Origin: Parendozoicomonas verongulae
GTDB lineage: Bacteria > Pseudomonadota > Gammaproteobacteria > Pseudomonadales > Endozoicomonadaceae
Assembly (NCBI RefSeq): GCF_009711465.1
Contig: NZ_SMME01000848.1
Span: 1 to 45,396, forward strand
DNA: 45,396 nt
Direction: 5' to 3'
The notes below the pieces were generated by a model, which saw nothing but the letters and a program-made list of their open reading frames with translations, was not told the DNA's origin and did not search any database. The position numbers and the translations under genes were made by a program. Positions 10,686 to 18,344 of this stretch are shown here, in pieces; the stretch's first letter is position 1; the number at the start of each line of letters is the position of its first letter.

Positions 10686-11222
10686 CTAGTCCTGAGTCAG
10701 AAAGTCAGCAAACTCCAGCAGATTATTAACAACACGAATACCGTCCAGATTCAGCCCTTTGCCCAGGGTTCTTTGCCCCTTCCCGGTCTTCACCAAAACG
10801 GGCTGGCAGCCGCAGGATTGGGCCACCTGCATATCCTTGGCTGTATCGCCAACAAACCACGCGCCTTTGGCATCGCAGTTAAGAGCCTTCTCAATTTGAC
10901 GAACAAGGCCGGGCTTTGGCTTACGGCACTCACAGTTCTCATCCGGGGTGTGGGGGCAAAAGCGGATACAGGCAATCTGCCCGCCAGCCTTCTCAACCAA
11001 ACCCCTCATTTTAGCGTGCATCGCATCAAGGGTTGCGAGGGAATAGTAACCCCGCCCTACCCCAGACTGGTTGGTAGCAACAGCCACAGTAAAACCTGCC
11101 TGACACAGTTTTGCGATAGCCTCGATACTTCCGGGAACAGGGTGCCACTCCTGCGGAGACTTAATATAGTCGTCCGAATCTTCGTTTATGACCCCATCAC
11201 GGTCGAGGATTACCAACTGCAT
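10686..11222 (-). CDS. gmhB: D-glycero-beta-D-manno-heptose 1,7-bisphosphate 7-phosphatase GmhB
   Basis: GmhB removes the 7-phosphate from heptose bisphosphate in ADP-heptose synthesis. The HAD-type nucleophile motif DRDGV has Asp7 and Asp9, ATNQSG (49-54) is motif II, KPKPG (101-105) contains the motif III lysine region, and GDTAKD (125-130) is motif IV. Cys89, His91, Cys97 and Cys99 form the structural zinc site typical of GmhB. I start at ATG 11222 (178 residues, MQLVILDRDG); the longer in-frame version adds 30 residues that precede the HAD strand and are not expected. AGG lies about 8 bases upstream. With gmhA at 6.7 kb, two heptose steps are encoded in this window. Confidence 0.94.
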   Translation of the reverse strand: MQLVILDRDGVINEDSDDYIKSPQEWHPVPGSIEAIAKLCQAGFTVAVATNQSGVGRGYYSLATLDAMHAKMRGLVEKAGGQIACIRFCPHTPDENCECRKPKPGLVRQIEKALNCDAKGAWFVGDTAKDMQVAQSCGCQPVLVKTGKGQRTLGKGLNLDGIRVVNNLLEFADFLTQD

Positions 11223-11263
11223 GAAATAGCCTGATCTTGCCTTTGAGATTATGAGTATTAGCA

Positions 11264-11289
11264 GGTCGGCGCTCCACCGAACGCCGACC
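11264..11289. other. Hairpin between glyS and gmhB
   Basis: A perfect 8-bp GC-rich stem (GGTCGGCG/CGCCGACC) with a 10-base loop lies between the glyS stop and the gmhB start. There is no T-run on either side, so it is not a standard intrinsic terminator. It may stabilise or process the mRNA. Confidence 0.4.
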
Positions 11290-11316
11290 GGCACACAAAC
11301 AAGATAATTCAATCGA

Positions 11317-13407
11317 TTAATTTGTTTGCAGCAGGGAGATATCAGCGATATCCAGGAACAGATGACGCAGCTTCTTCAGCAGGGCGTAGCGGTTCATCTT
11401 CACCTGCTCGTCTTCCACGTTCACCATAACCTTGTCGAAGAAGGTGTCCACAGGCTCTTTCAGTTGCGCCAGAATGTTCATGGCGACGCTGTAGTTGCCT
11501 GCAACCAGCAGAGGCTCCACGTCGCTTACACAGGTTTTGATAACGCTGTGCAGGCTCTTCTCGGCATCTTCCTGAAGCAGCTCGGTGGCAATGTTATCTG
11601 GGATAATAACGTCGCCAGCCTTAGCCAGAATATTGGACACACGCTTGTTAGCAGAGGCCAGTGCAGCGGCTTCCGGCAGTGACATAAAGTCTGCAATCGC
11701 CTTCACGCGTTGATCGAAGTCGTAAGGGCGGGAAGGCTTCAGAGCTTTTACAGACAGGAACACTTCTGCCGCAATACCTTCACCCTGATACCAGGAACGG
11801 AAACGATCCAGCATGAATTCCAGAACAGTATCGTTCAGTTCCTTACCTGCTGGAAGTTCAACGCCCTGAGCACGGTAACCTTCGATGGCTTCATTGATCA
11901 GATCGCACAGATCAAGGTTCAGACGCTTCTCAACGATGATGCGCAATACGCCCAGTGTCGCACGACGAAGTGCGAATGGATCTTTGCTGCCAGACGGTGG
12001 CTGTTTAATACCGAAGATACCGGTGATGGTGTCCATCTTGTCGGCGATAGCCACAGCGCAACCGGTCAGCGTGGTTGGCAGCTCGTCGCCGGCAAAGCGA
12101 GGCATATACTGCTCGTTCAGAGCCTTGCATACGTCGGCCTGTTCACCGTCGTGCTCTGCGTAATACATGCCCATGATGCCTTGCAGGTCAGTGAACTCCA
12201 GCACCATTTCAGAAACCAGATCAGACTTGCACAGTTCACCGGCGCGCTTGGCGTTGTCTGCGTTACCTTCTTCTTTGGTGGCAACAAACGACGCAAGGCG
12301 TGCGATACGTTCGGTCTTGTCGAATATGGATCCCAGATCTTTCTGAAAGACGACAGGTTTCAGTTTTTCACGGTTGGCGTCCAGCGTCGTCTTCCTGTCG
12401 GTTTCGTAGAAGAAACGGGCATCAGCCAGACGTGGTCGTATAACCTTTTCGTTACCGGAGATGATCTGGGAAGGGTCTTTGCTCTGGATGTTGGTAATGG
12501 TGATGAAGTGTGGCATCAGCTCACCTTCGTCGTTCACCACATGGAAGTACTTCTGGTGCTCTTTCATGGAAGAGATCAGGGCTTCGGACGGCACTTCCAG
12601 GAAGGCATCGTCAAAGCGACCAGACAGTGCAGACGGCCACTCGTTCAGAGACGCCACTTCTTCCAGCAGATCTTCATCAATGACAGCTACGCCACCCAGC
12701 TTGTGAGCTTCCGTTTCAACCTGCTGGCGAATAGTGGATTTACGGCTGTCATAATCCGCTACCACAAAACCGGTACGAGCCAGCAGCTTCTGATAATCCG
12801 ATGGTTGCTCAATAGCAATCACATCGTTGTGATGGAAGCGGTGACCACGTGTTTCACGGCCAGATTTCATGCCCAGGATTTCGCAATCCACAATATCGCT
12901 GCCAAACAGAGTCACCAGCCACTGAACAGGGCGAACGAACTCAGTGCGGCTGCGGCCCCAGCGCATGCGTTTAGGAATAGGCAGTTCATCCAGCGCGGCG
13001 GAGATAATGTCAGGCAGCAGCTCTGTAGTGGCCTTGCCCTGCTCTACGGAGCGGTAAACCAGCCATGCGCCTTTCTTGGTTTCCATATGGTCGAGGTCTG
13101 CCACCTCAACGCCACAGGAACGGGCGAAGCCCTGTGCGGCCTTGCTTGGGTTGCCTTCTGCATCAAAGGCCGCCTGAACGGCCGGGCCACGACGTTCGAC
13201 GTTCTTGTCAGGTTGCGCAGTTTCCAGATCACGGATCAACAGAGCCAGACGACGGGGGGCCGCGAAAGGCTGATGGGTACCGCACTTAAGGCCAGCCTGT
13301 TCCAGACGTGTCAGAATGCCGCTGGTGAAAGCGTCAGACAGCTTGCGCAGAGCTTTTGGAGGCAGCTCTTCAGTGCCCAGTTCAACCAGAAAATCTTGAG
13401 CGGACAT
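11317..13407 (-). CDS. glyS: Glycine-tRNA ligase beta subunit
   Basis: GlyS is the beta chain of the alpha2-beta2 glycyl-tRNA synthetase. It supplies tRNA recognition to the catalytic alpha chain. The 696 residues are close to the 689 of E. coli. The N-terminus FLVELGTEELPPKAL is the family signature, and the C-terminal ~100 residues are the helical DALR-type anticodon-binding region. Its ATG overlaps the glyQ stop by one base (TAATG), indicating translational coupling and equal subunit production. Confidence 0.97.
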   Translation of the reverse strand: MSAQDFLVELGTEELPPKALRKLSDAFTSGILTRLEQAGLKCGTHQPFAAPRRLALLIRDLETAQPDKNVERRGPAVQAAFDAEGNPSKAAQGFARSCGVEVADLDHMETKKGAWLVYRSVEQGKATTELLPDIISAALDELPIPKRMRWGRSRTEFVRPVQWLVTLFGSDIVDCEILGMKSGRETRGHRFHHNDVIAIEQPSDYQKLLARTGFVVADYDSRKSTIRQQVETEAHKLGGVAVIDEDLLEEVASLNEWPSALSGRFDDAFLEVPSEALISSMKEHQKYFHVVNDEGELMPHFITITNIQSKDPSQIISGNEKVIRPRLADARFFYETDRKTTLDANREKLKPVVFQKDLGSIFDKTERIARLASFVATKEEGNADNAKRAGELCKSDLVSEMVLEFTDLQGIMGMYYAEHDGEQADVCKALNEQYMPRFAGDELPTTLTGCAVAIADKMDTITGIFGIKQPPSGSKDPFALRRATLGVLRIIVEKRLNLDLCDLINEAIEGYRAQGVELPAGKELNDTVLEFMLDRFRSWYQGEGIAAEVFLSVKALKPSRPYDFDQRVKAIADFMSLPEAAALASANKRVSNILAKAGDVIIPDNIATELLQEDAEKSLHSVIKTCVSDVEPLLVAGNYSVAMNILAQLKEPVDTFFDKVMVNVEDEQVKMNRYALLKKLRHLFLDIADISLLQTN

Positions 13408-14360
13408 TATTTACCCTCCTGAATGTCGTCTTTCAGTAGCTCTTGGCGAATATCTTCATCAGCCAGAGGGAAGCCCAGCTTCTTACGGGCGTCGTAGTAA
13501 GCCTTGGCCACAGCACGGGCCAGAGTACGCACACGCAGGATGTAACGCTGACGCTCGGTCACGGAGATCGCGTGACGGGCATCCAGCAGGTTGAAGGTAT
13601 GAGACGCTTTCAGGGTGTATTCGTAGGCAGGCAGAGGCAGACCCAGTTCAACCAGACGGGCAGATTCCTGCTCGAAGAAGTCGAAGTGCTCAAACAGCAC
13701 CTTGGTGTCGGCGTGTTCAAAGTTGAAGGTAGACTGCTCTACTTCGTTCTGGTGGAACACATCGCCGTAGGTCACAGGGCCTTGAGGGCCGTGGGTCCAG
13801 ATCAGGTCGTAAACGCTGTCTACTTCCTGAATGTACATGGCCAGACGTTCCAGACCGTAGGTGATTTCGCCAGTCACAGGGAAGCACTCAAGGCCGCCCA
13901 CTTGCTGGAAGTAGGTGAACTGGGATACTTCCATGCCGTTCATCCACACTTCCCAGCCAAGACCCCAGGCCCCCAGAGTTGGGGATTCCCAGTTGTCTTC
14001 CACAAAACGGATGTCATGAACCAGAGGATCAACACCCAGCGCACGCAGGGAGTCCAGATACAGCTCCTGAATATTGGATGGGTTTGGCTTCATCACCACC
14101 TGGAACTGGTAGTAGTGTTGCAGACGGTTGGGGTTTTCACCGTAACGACCATCGGTAGGACGGCGGCTTGGCTGAACGTAAGCGGCGTTCCAGTTCTCAG
14201 GGCCGATGGCACGCAGGAAGGTGCCGGGGTGGAATGTACCGGCGCCCACTTCCATGTCCAAAGGTTGCATGACTACACAGCCATGGCTTGCCCAGAAGTT
14301 TTGCAGGGTAAGTATCAGCCCCTGAAACGTATTCACGTCGGGCGTATTCTGGTCGCTCAC
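13407..14360 (-). CDS. glyQ: Glycine-tRNA ligase alpha subunit
   Basis: GlyQ is the catalytic alpha subunit that activates glycine and charges tRNA-Gly. The 317 residues contain the characteristic [20 protein letters not shown] (28-47), [13 protein letters not shown] and [19 protein letters not shown] blocks. The start codon is GTG at 14360, with GAGGTGG just upstream on the minus strand. The stop overlaps the glyS start by one base. A -10-like TATAAT lies 71 bases upstream. Confidence 0.97.
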   Translation of the reverse strand: MSDQNTPDVNTFQGLILTLQNFWASHGCVVMQPLDMEVGAGTFHPGTFLRAIGPENWNAAYVQPSRRPTDGRYGENPNRLQHYYQFQVVMKPNPSNIQELYLDSLRALGVDPLVHDIRFVEDNWESPTLGAWGLGWEVWMNGMEVSQFTYFQQVGGLECFPVTGEITYGLERLAMYIQEVDSVYDLIWTHGPQGPVTYGDVFHQNEVEQSTFNFEHADTKVLFEHFDFFEQESARLVELGLPLPAYEYTLKASHTFNLLDARHAISVTERQRYILRVRTLARAVAKAYYDARKKLGFPLADEDIRQELLKDDIQEGK

Positions 14361-14440
14361 AGTACCACCTCGGGTTGGATTCCATCGCCTGCCTCCGTGG
14401 GAAGCAGGCCAAATAATTAAAATTGAGCGGATTATACCTC
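14361..14440 (-). promoter_or_regulatory. Probable glyQS promoter and leader
   Basis: On the minus strand a perfect -10 hexamer TATAAT is at 14436-14431. No good -35 is seen 17 bases upstream. Between it and the GTG, a short hairpin (GCCTGC/GCAGGC, near 14389-14410) lies in the untranslated leader. The gene cluster glyQ-glyS-gmhB-acyltransferase probably starts here. Confidence 0.45.
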
Positions 14441-14515
14441 AGATGCACCGTGGGAATGCAGCCTTGGGATGCAGGAATGTCACTTAATGGCGCCAATTTA
14501 CTCGGAGGCAGGCTT

Positions 14516-14965
14516 TTACCGTTTAGCAGGGGTTGTGTCTGGTCCCATAGGAAAGAAAACGGATGGCGATATGTGAAAACGCTGTGACAGTGCTTGGATA
14601 TGATCCCTGGTGAGTTTCCGGGTTCCATTGAGAATCATAGATACAAGACTCTTACCACCAATCTCCTCTTTGAGGTCATCAGCCTTGAGCTGATATTGGT
14701 CTATCAGTGTACGGAGTACCGCAGCACCGTCATCGAGGTTTTCGACTCTTTGGTTGAACTCTGCAAACTCATCAGACTCGTTCTCCCAGCGCTCGATGGA
14801 TGCAGAAAGGATTTCGATCAAAGGAACATAGTTGTCATATTCCTCAATAAGTTCATCCATCAGATCAAGGGCTGTCTTGTACTCCTCTTCACTCTGTATA
14901 CGGCCAACAAAGCTTGCTTCAGCAAAGAGGTCAGTAGCTTTGGCTTTTATGTTAGAGAATCTCAT
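14516..14965 (-). CDS. HigA-type antitoxin / autorepressor
   Basis: This 149-residue protein is the antitoxin of a type II pair. The first ~100 residues are acidic and helical, the part expected to bind the toxin. Residues ~103-138 form a Cro/C1-like helix-turn-helix (GKSLVSMILNGTRKLTRDHI) ending in a run typical of the COG5499 HigA group. It overlaps the toxin stop by 4 bases (ATGA, 14962-14965). In this family the antitoxin represses the operon; the paired TTCAC/GTGAA palindromes upstream of the toxin gene are the likely operators. The toxin-first order is the HigBA arrangement. Confidence 0.88.
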   Translation of the reverse strand: MRFSNIKAKATDLFAEASFVGRIQSEEEYKTALDLMDELIEEYDNYVPLIEILSASIERWENESDEFAEFNQRVENLDDGAAVLRTLIDQYQLKADDLKEEIGGKSLVSMILNGTRKLTRDHIQALSQRFHISPSVFFPMGPDTTPAKR

Positions 14966-15276
14966 CTCTTAGCCTCCTTCGCGTATTTTTTGCACAGTTT
15001 GTCGTATTCTGCATGGGACACAATGTGCTTCACATATATCCTGTTATCTCGAAACTCTATAAAAGCAATGAGTCTTAGATTGTTTCCGCTGATATCTATG
15101 ACCCACCACTTGTCCTTGTGTTTGAAGTTATCCAGGCTCGGATACAGATTTTTGAGTTCGTTGGGGTTATGAAAGTTCCCATTTCTCAATGACTTATAAA
15201 CAGCCTCAATCGCGGCAGACTGATTTGGATATTTCCTTACCGCGTCATTGAATGGTTTTCTGGATATTACGTGCAT
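14962..15276 (-). CDS. HigB-type mRNA interferase toxin
   Basis: This 104-residue basic protein matches the HigB toxin family (RelE fold), which cleaves mRNA on the ribosome. It has the typical N-terminus MHVISRKPFNDAVRKYP, the central W-x-I-D-I-x-GNxLRLIAFI strands and the C-terminal IVSHAEYDKLCKKY. I start at ATG 15276, preceded by TTAGGG. The longer in-frame version adds 12 residues that would be encoded by an operator palindrome. The antitoxin gene follows with a 4-base overlap. Confidence 0.9.
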   Translation of the reverse strand: MHVISRKPFNDAVRKYPNQSAAIEAVYKSLRNGNFHNPNELKNLYPSLDNFKHKDKWWVIDISGNNLRLIAFIEFRDNRIYVKHIVSHAEYDKLCKKYAKEAKR

Positions 15277-15287
15277 AACGACCCTAA

Positions 15288-15304
15288 GTTCACTATGAGT
15301 GAAC
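15288..15304. promoter_or_regulatory. Operator palindrome 1 of the higBA-like module
   Basis: GTTCACT-ATG-AGTGAAC is a perfect 17-base palindrome just upstream of the toxin ribosome binding site. The same half-site recurs 36 bases upstream, centre to centre. It is the likely binding site for the antitoxin repressor. Confidence 0.65.
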
Positions 15305-15312
15305 TCTAGCAT

Positions 15313-15351
15313 CCTCCGACATAGTTCACAATATGTGAATTATGTCGGAGG
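15313..15351. promoter_or_regulatory. 39-base palindrome with embedded operator 2
   Basis: Outer arms CCTCCGACATA and TATGTCGGAGG (15313-15323 and 15341-15351) are perfectly complementary. The core (TTCACA-ATA-TGTGAA, 15325-15339) repeats the half-site of operator 1. Only the G/T pair at 15324 and 15340 breaks symmetry. A further half-site GTTCACA is at 15357-15363. A possible minus-strand promoter (TTGTGA, 17-base spacer, TAGAGT) runs through this element, so repressor binding would block it. Confidence 0.6.
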
Positions 15352-15395
15352 CTAATGTTCACAAAGCGGGGGAAGTTCAGTCACTTGTTAGCAAC

Positions 15396-15749
15396 TCAAT
15401 GTGGCTCAACTACTGTTTCGTGAAGATATTCTTGAGTGAAATGATTATCATACTTTTTTTCACCGACAATTTGTTTTAAGAAATTGACAATACTCTTAGT
15501 GTCGTCACAAATATCAAGATTTTTTGCATATTCATATGCAGATAGAGGTTTGCCTTTCTGCTTATCATGGGTGTAGTTATGACTATATTCAAAGTTACGA
15601 ATTGAGACGTATCTCTTGATGGAAATACCTGCTTCTTTTGATTTTGACAATTCATCCCAAATAGTTTGGTTTAGCGTCCACGCACTATTGGCTTTCGGAT
15701 CTCCGTCCTTCTTTAATTGGCGAAGCCGTCTTTGTATAAATAACGTTCA
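15396..15749 (-). pseudogene. C-terminal remnant of an unrecognised gene
   Basis: The minus strand is open from the stop at 15749-15747 to the stop at 15396 (about 117 codons), but no ATG or GTG opens it. Only a TTG at 15650 could start an 84-residue product, without a convincing ribosome binding site. The peptide is hydrophilic, Lys/Asp-rich and ends ...YLHETVVEPH. It looks like the 3' end of a longer gene lost during rearrangement near the IS, whose left end is 47 bases away. I recognise no family. Confidence 0.4.
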
Positions 15750-15796
15750 TCAGAATCATGTATGATATGCTGTGCTATGTGGAAGTGGCTTAGAAC

Positions 15797-17281
15797 CAAT
15801 GGCACTGACTTAAGACTCCACACATTGTCTGGTGGGGCTTGCCAGAGAGAGAACGATTATCTAAACCGTTCTTTTTTCCACCCCCCTGACAAGCCATGAG
15901 AAATTCTAGTTCAACCTTGAGAAAGCACGTTCAAAATTGCCTGCTTCAGATGGCGCAATGTGCTGATAATCCTTTGTCCACGGTTCTCACTGAAGATGAC
16001 CTGCTGGACTTTCAGAAGCATTGTAAAGGCAGGGTTCGCGATTATCCTGCGGTGAAAACCCTCTTCCTGTTCCTTCGTCAGGTGGTCAGTGAAAACAAGT
16101 CCTGTCGTAAGACTCTGATAGCGGATGCTGCTGACCAGACCATTCTCAACAACAAACGCCGGACAACCCATAACAGTGCCTACTGCAAAGCCCGAAAGCG
16201 ACTGGATGAGCGTGATGTGAAAACACTTTCTCAGCTATCGGGACAACGACTTGATGACGCCAGCCCAGAGAGTTGGCGCTGGCATGAGCGACGTGTTGTA
16301 TTGGTCGATGGATCAACATTATCCATGCCTGACAGTCCCGCTAATCAGGCTGTTTATCCGCAACCGTCCACCCAAAAAAAGGCGTTGGTTTTCCGATTCT
16401 GAGAATTCTGGTTCTGATTACACTGGGCAGTGGCGCCGTTCTGGACTTCGCTACATCTCCCTACGAGGGCAAGGAAACGGGGGAACAAGCCTTGTTAAGA
16501 CAACTGCTCTCCCGCATTCGTGAGGGTGACATAATGCTTGGAGACGCGAATTTCGAGAACTATTTTCTTCTTGTTCTTCTGCGCCTGGCCGGTGCTGATG
16601 TGGTATTTGAAAAGCATGGGTCCAGACATATCGACTTCCGTTGTGATAAAAAGCTCGGTAAGACAGATGGCTTATTTGTCCTGAAACGACCGGCCTGTCC
16701 AGAGTGGATGAGCCGGACATTTTACGAGCAATTTACACCGAAGGAACTCACGGTCAGAGCTATCAAAAGCAGGAAACGCATCATCATGACGACACTTGTC
16801 GATGACAAGCGCTACACCAGAGCAGAGATCAATGCCCTATACCTGAAAAGGTGGCATGTGGAGCTAGATCTCAGGTCCATGAAAACGCTGATGAAAATGG
16901 ATGTACTGCGCTGTAAAAGTCCGGATATGGTGCGTGTGCAAGGAAATTTCAGTGTACCTGCTGGCTTACAACCTACTGCGGGCGTTGATGGCTCGAACGG
17001 CACAGATGACAGAGAAGACGCCCCGGGACATCAGCTTCAGAGCGACACACAAACTCTGCAAGACTTTCACAGTCTACTTCTGAGTAGCGATCCCCCGGCC
17101 GGTGTTATCGAAGCCATGCTGAACATAATAGCCGAACATCAGGTTGGAAACCGACCAGGGAGGTCTGAACCTCGTGCAGTGAAGAGGCGACCAAAGGCCT
17201 TCCCCAAATTGCAGCATACTCGGCCAAAGGCAAGACGACTCAAGAAATACCAAGGGAAAGCGGCTTGAGTCAGTGCCATTG
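15797..17281 (+). mobile_element. IS4-family insertion sequence, degenerate
   Basis: Terminal inverted repeats of 18 bases begin CAATGGCACTGACT at 15797-15814 and end with its complement at 17264-17281; 17 of 18 positions match. The 1485-base element encodes one transposase gene, now frameshifted. I see no clear target duplication in the flanks (GCTTAGAAC before, ACCTCAGAA after), which fits an old insertion or later rearrangement. It is flanked on both sides by toxin-antitoxin genes. Confidence 0.85.
15896..17268 (+). pseudogene. IS4-family transposase, broken by frameshifts
   Basis: Conceptually joined, the reading gives a DDE transposase of about 455 residues. The first catalytic Asp lies in LVDGST, the second in GDANFENY, and the Glu in YLKRWHVELDLRSMK (the YREK-type motif of IS4). 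Three frame changes are needed. The first is -1 at the A-run 16374-16380, where frame 0 hits TGA at 16400-16402. The second is near 16936-16939, where an extra TGTG-like tetramer separates MVR from KEISVYLLAY. The third is near 17072-17080, returning to the former frame for LLSSDPP. The catalytic parts sit in different frames, so active enzyme is unlikely. Confidence 0.87.
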
Positions 17282-17353
17282 ACCTCAGAATGGGCAGAAG
17301 GTCTTCTGGATAACCATTGATCCCGATTTCCTTCTGCATGGGCTGTGTAAAAA

Positions 17354-17680
17354 TCAAACCGCTACCCGCAGCTGCACTGTTTTACCCAACTTCTGTAACA
17401 TATCCACCAGAGCATCAATGGTAAACTTGCTGGCCTTACCGGTCATCACATCGGACACACGGGGGCGGGTAACACCCAGAAGTCGGGCAGCCTCTTCCTG
17501 TTTCATGTCCTGCTCGCGGATGGCATGGGTCACTTCGCTCATCAGCTGAATTTTCAGGTCAGACTTGATCCGGCGCTCAGATTCCTGTTTGAGCTGTTCG
17601 GCTTCCGCAGGCTCAAAGCCCAGGTCTGCGAAGACATTGCCACCGGCAGGGGTGGTGTGGGCTACGATCTTATCACTCAT
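17354..17680 (-). CDS. Antitoxin with Xre-type helix-turn-helix
   Basis: This 108-residue protein is the antitoxin of the second type II module. Residues 59-82 (KQEEAARLLGVTRPRVSDVM region) form a clear lambda-repressor-like helix-turn-helix of the HTH_37/HigA-like group, and FTIDALVDMLQKLGKTVQLRV is the typical family ending. Its ATG overlaps the toxin stop by 4 bases (17677-17680). It presumably binds the toxin and represses the operon. Confidence 0.88.
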   Translation of the reverse strand: MSDKIVAHTTPAGGNVFADLGFEPAEAEQLKQESERRIKSDLKIQLMSEVTHAIREQDMKQEEAARLLGVTRPRVSDVMTGKASKFTIDALVDMLQKLGKTVQLRVAV

Positions 17681-18033
17681 CGTTTGTCTCCTTTCTTTTT
17701 GCGGCGTTCAGCCTCAACCAGTTTGTAGCGGCGGCTGGCAATCTGTTTGTCATGCTTACTGGTCTGCTGGGTTTTCTTCTGGAAGCTGTGCAACACATAC
17801 ACAGCCTCCTCAAACTTGGCGACATACATCACCCGGAAGGCATCGCCTTCTTCCGAAATAATGATCTCTTTAACGCCTGCACCCACGGTTTTGAACTCTT
17901 TCCAGCGCTCAGGCTCCAGATCATGTTGTACCCGGTGAAGCTGGAAACCAGCCTCTTTTTTCGCACCATCAGGAAAATCCAAAAGATCATCCAGGGCACT
18001 GCCTATCCACTCAATTGGCTTCTCGTTACTCAC
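17677..18033 (-). CDS. RelE/HigB-like toxin (phage Gp49 family)
   Basis: This 118-residue basic protein matches the phage-derived Gp49/HigB-like toxins, ribosome-dependent mRNA nucleases. The family pattern includes PIEWIGSALDDLLDFP at the N-terminus, the central GVKEIII...AFRVMYVAKFEEAVYVLHSFQKK strand block and the C-terminal helix ASRRYKLVEAER. The start is GTG at 18033, matching the usual family N-terminus, though the ribosome binding site is weak. A lysine-rich tail ends the protein. The antitoxin gene overlaps by 4 bases. Confidence 0.88.
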   Translation of the reverse strand: MSNEKPIEWIGSALDDLLDFPDGAKKEAGFQLHRVQHDLEPERWKEFKTVGAGVKEIIISEEGDAFRVMYVAKFEEAVYVLHSFQKKTQQTSKHDKQIASRRYKLVEAERRKKKGDKR

Positions 18034-18047
18034 CAGTTTAGCGCCAA

Positions 18048-18063
18048 GTATAAAATTTTGTAC
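18048..18063. promoter_or_regulatory. Palindrome upstream of the second toxin-antitoxin pair
   Basis: GTATAAAA-TTTTGTAC is a 16-base palindrome with one mismatch, 15 bases before the toxin GTG. It contains a minus-strand -10-like TATACT. This is the expected place for antitoxin autorepression; no good -35 is seen. Confidence 0.45.
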
Positions 18064-18102
18064 ACAATAGCATGGAAAAGTTCCTTTTTCAGAACAATTC
18101 CT

Positions 18103-18339
18103 TCATCGCATCAGCCACTCAGTGACCAGCCTTGGGTGAATACACAGATAGGAGAATGTCAGGCAAATCAGTGCCAGAGCCAGCCAGCCCGGCTCTGAAA
18201 AGAATAATGTCAGCCGGGTTAACCAACGGAGTCTTTGTGTTTGCCGAAACTCTTTCTTGTCATCGCCGGTCAGCACCTTCTCACGGACAACAGCTTCTGT
18301 TTTATAAAGGTGGCCGATTAGGTTGAGGGCTTGTACCAC
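18103..18339 (-). CDS. Possible small membrane protein downstream of trkH
   Basis: An open frame continues past the trkH stop. With a GTG at 18339, preceded by GAGTGG, it gives 78 residues: a charged N-terminal half (KTEAVVREKVLTGDDKKEF) and one hydrophobic segment (about 48-68, GWLALALICLTFSYLCI). An in-frame extension upstream would overlap trkH in another frame. I recognise no family. It could be a translationally coupled small protein or a chance frame. Confidence 0.35.
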   Translation of the reverse strand: MVQALNLIGHLYKTEAVVREKVLTGDDKKEFRQTQRLRWLTRLTLFFSEPGWLALALICLTFSYLCIHPRLVTEWLMR

Positions 18340-18344
18340 ACCAC

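Noticed and set aside
11710..13422. 570-codon open frame antisense to glyS
   Set aside because: Same antisense artefact; glyS is certain on the other strand.
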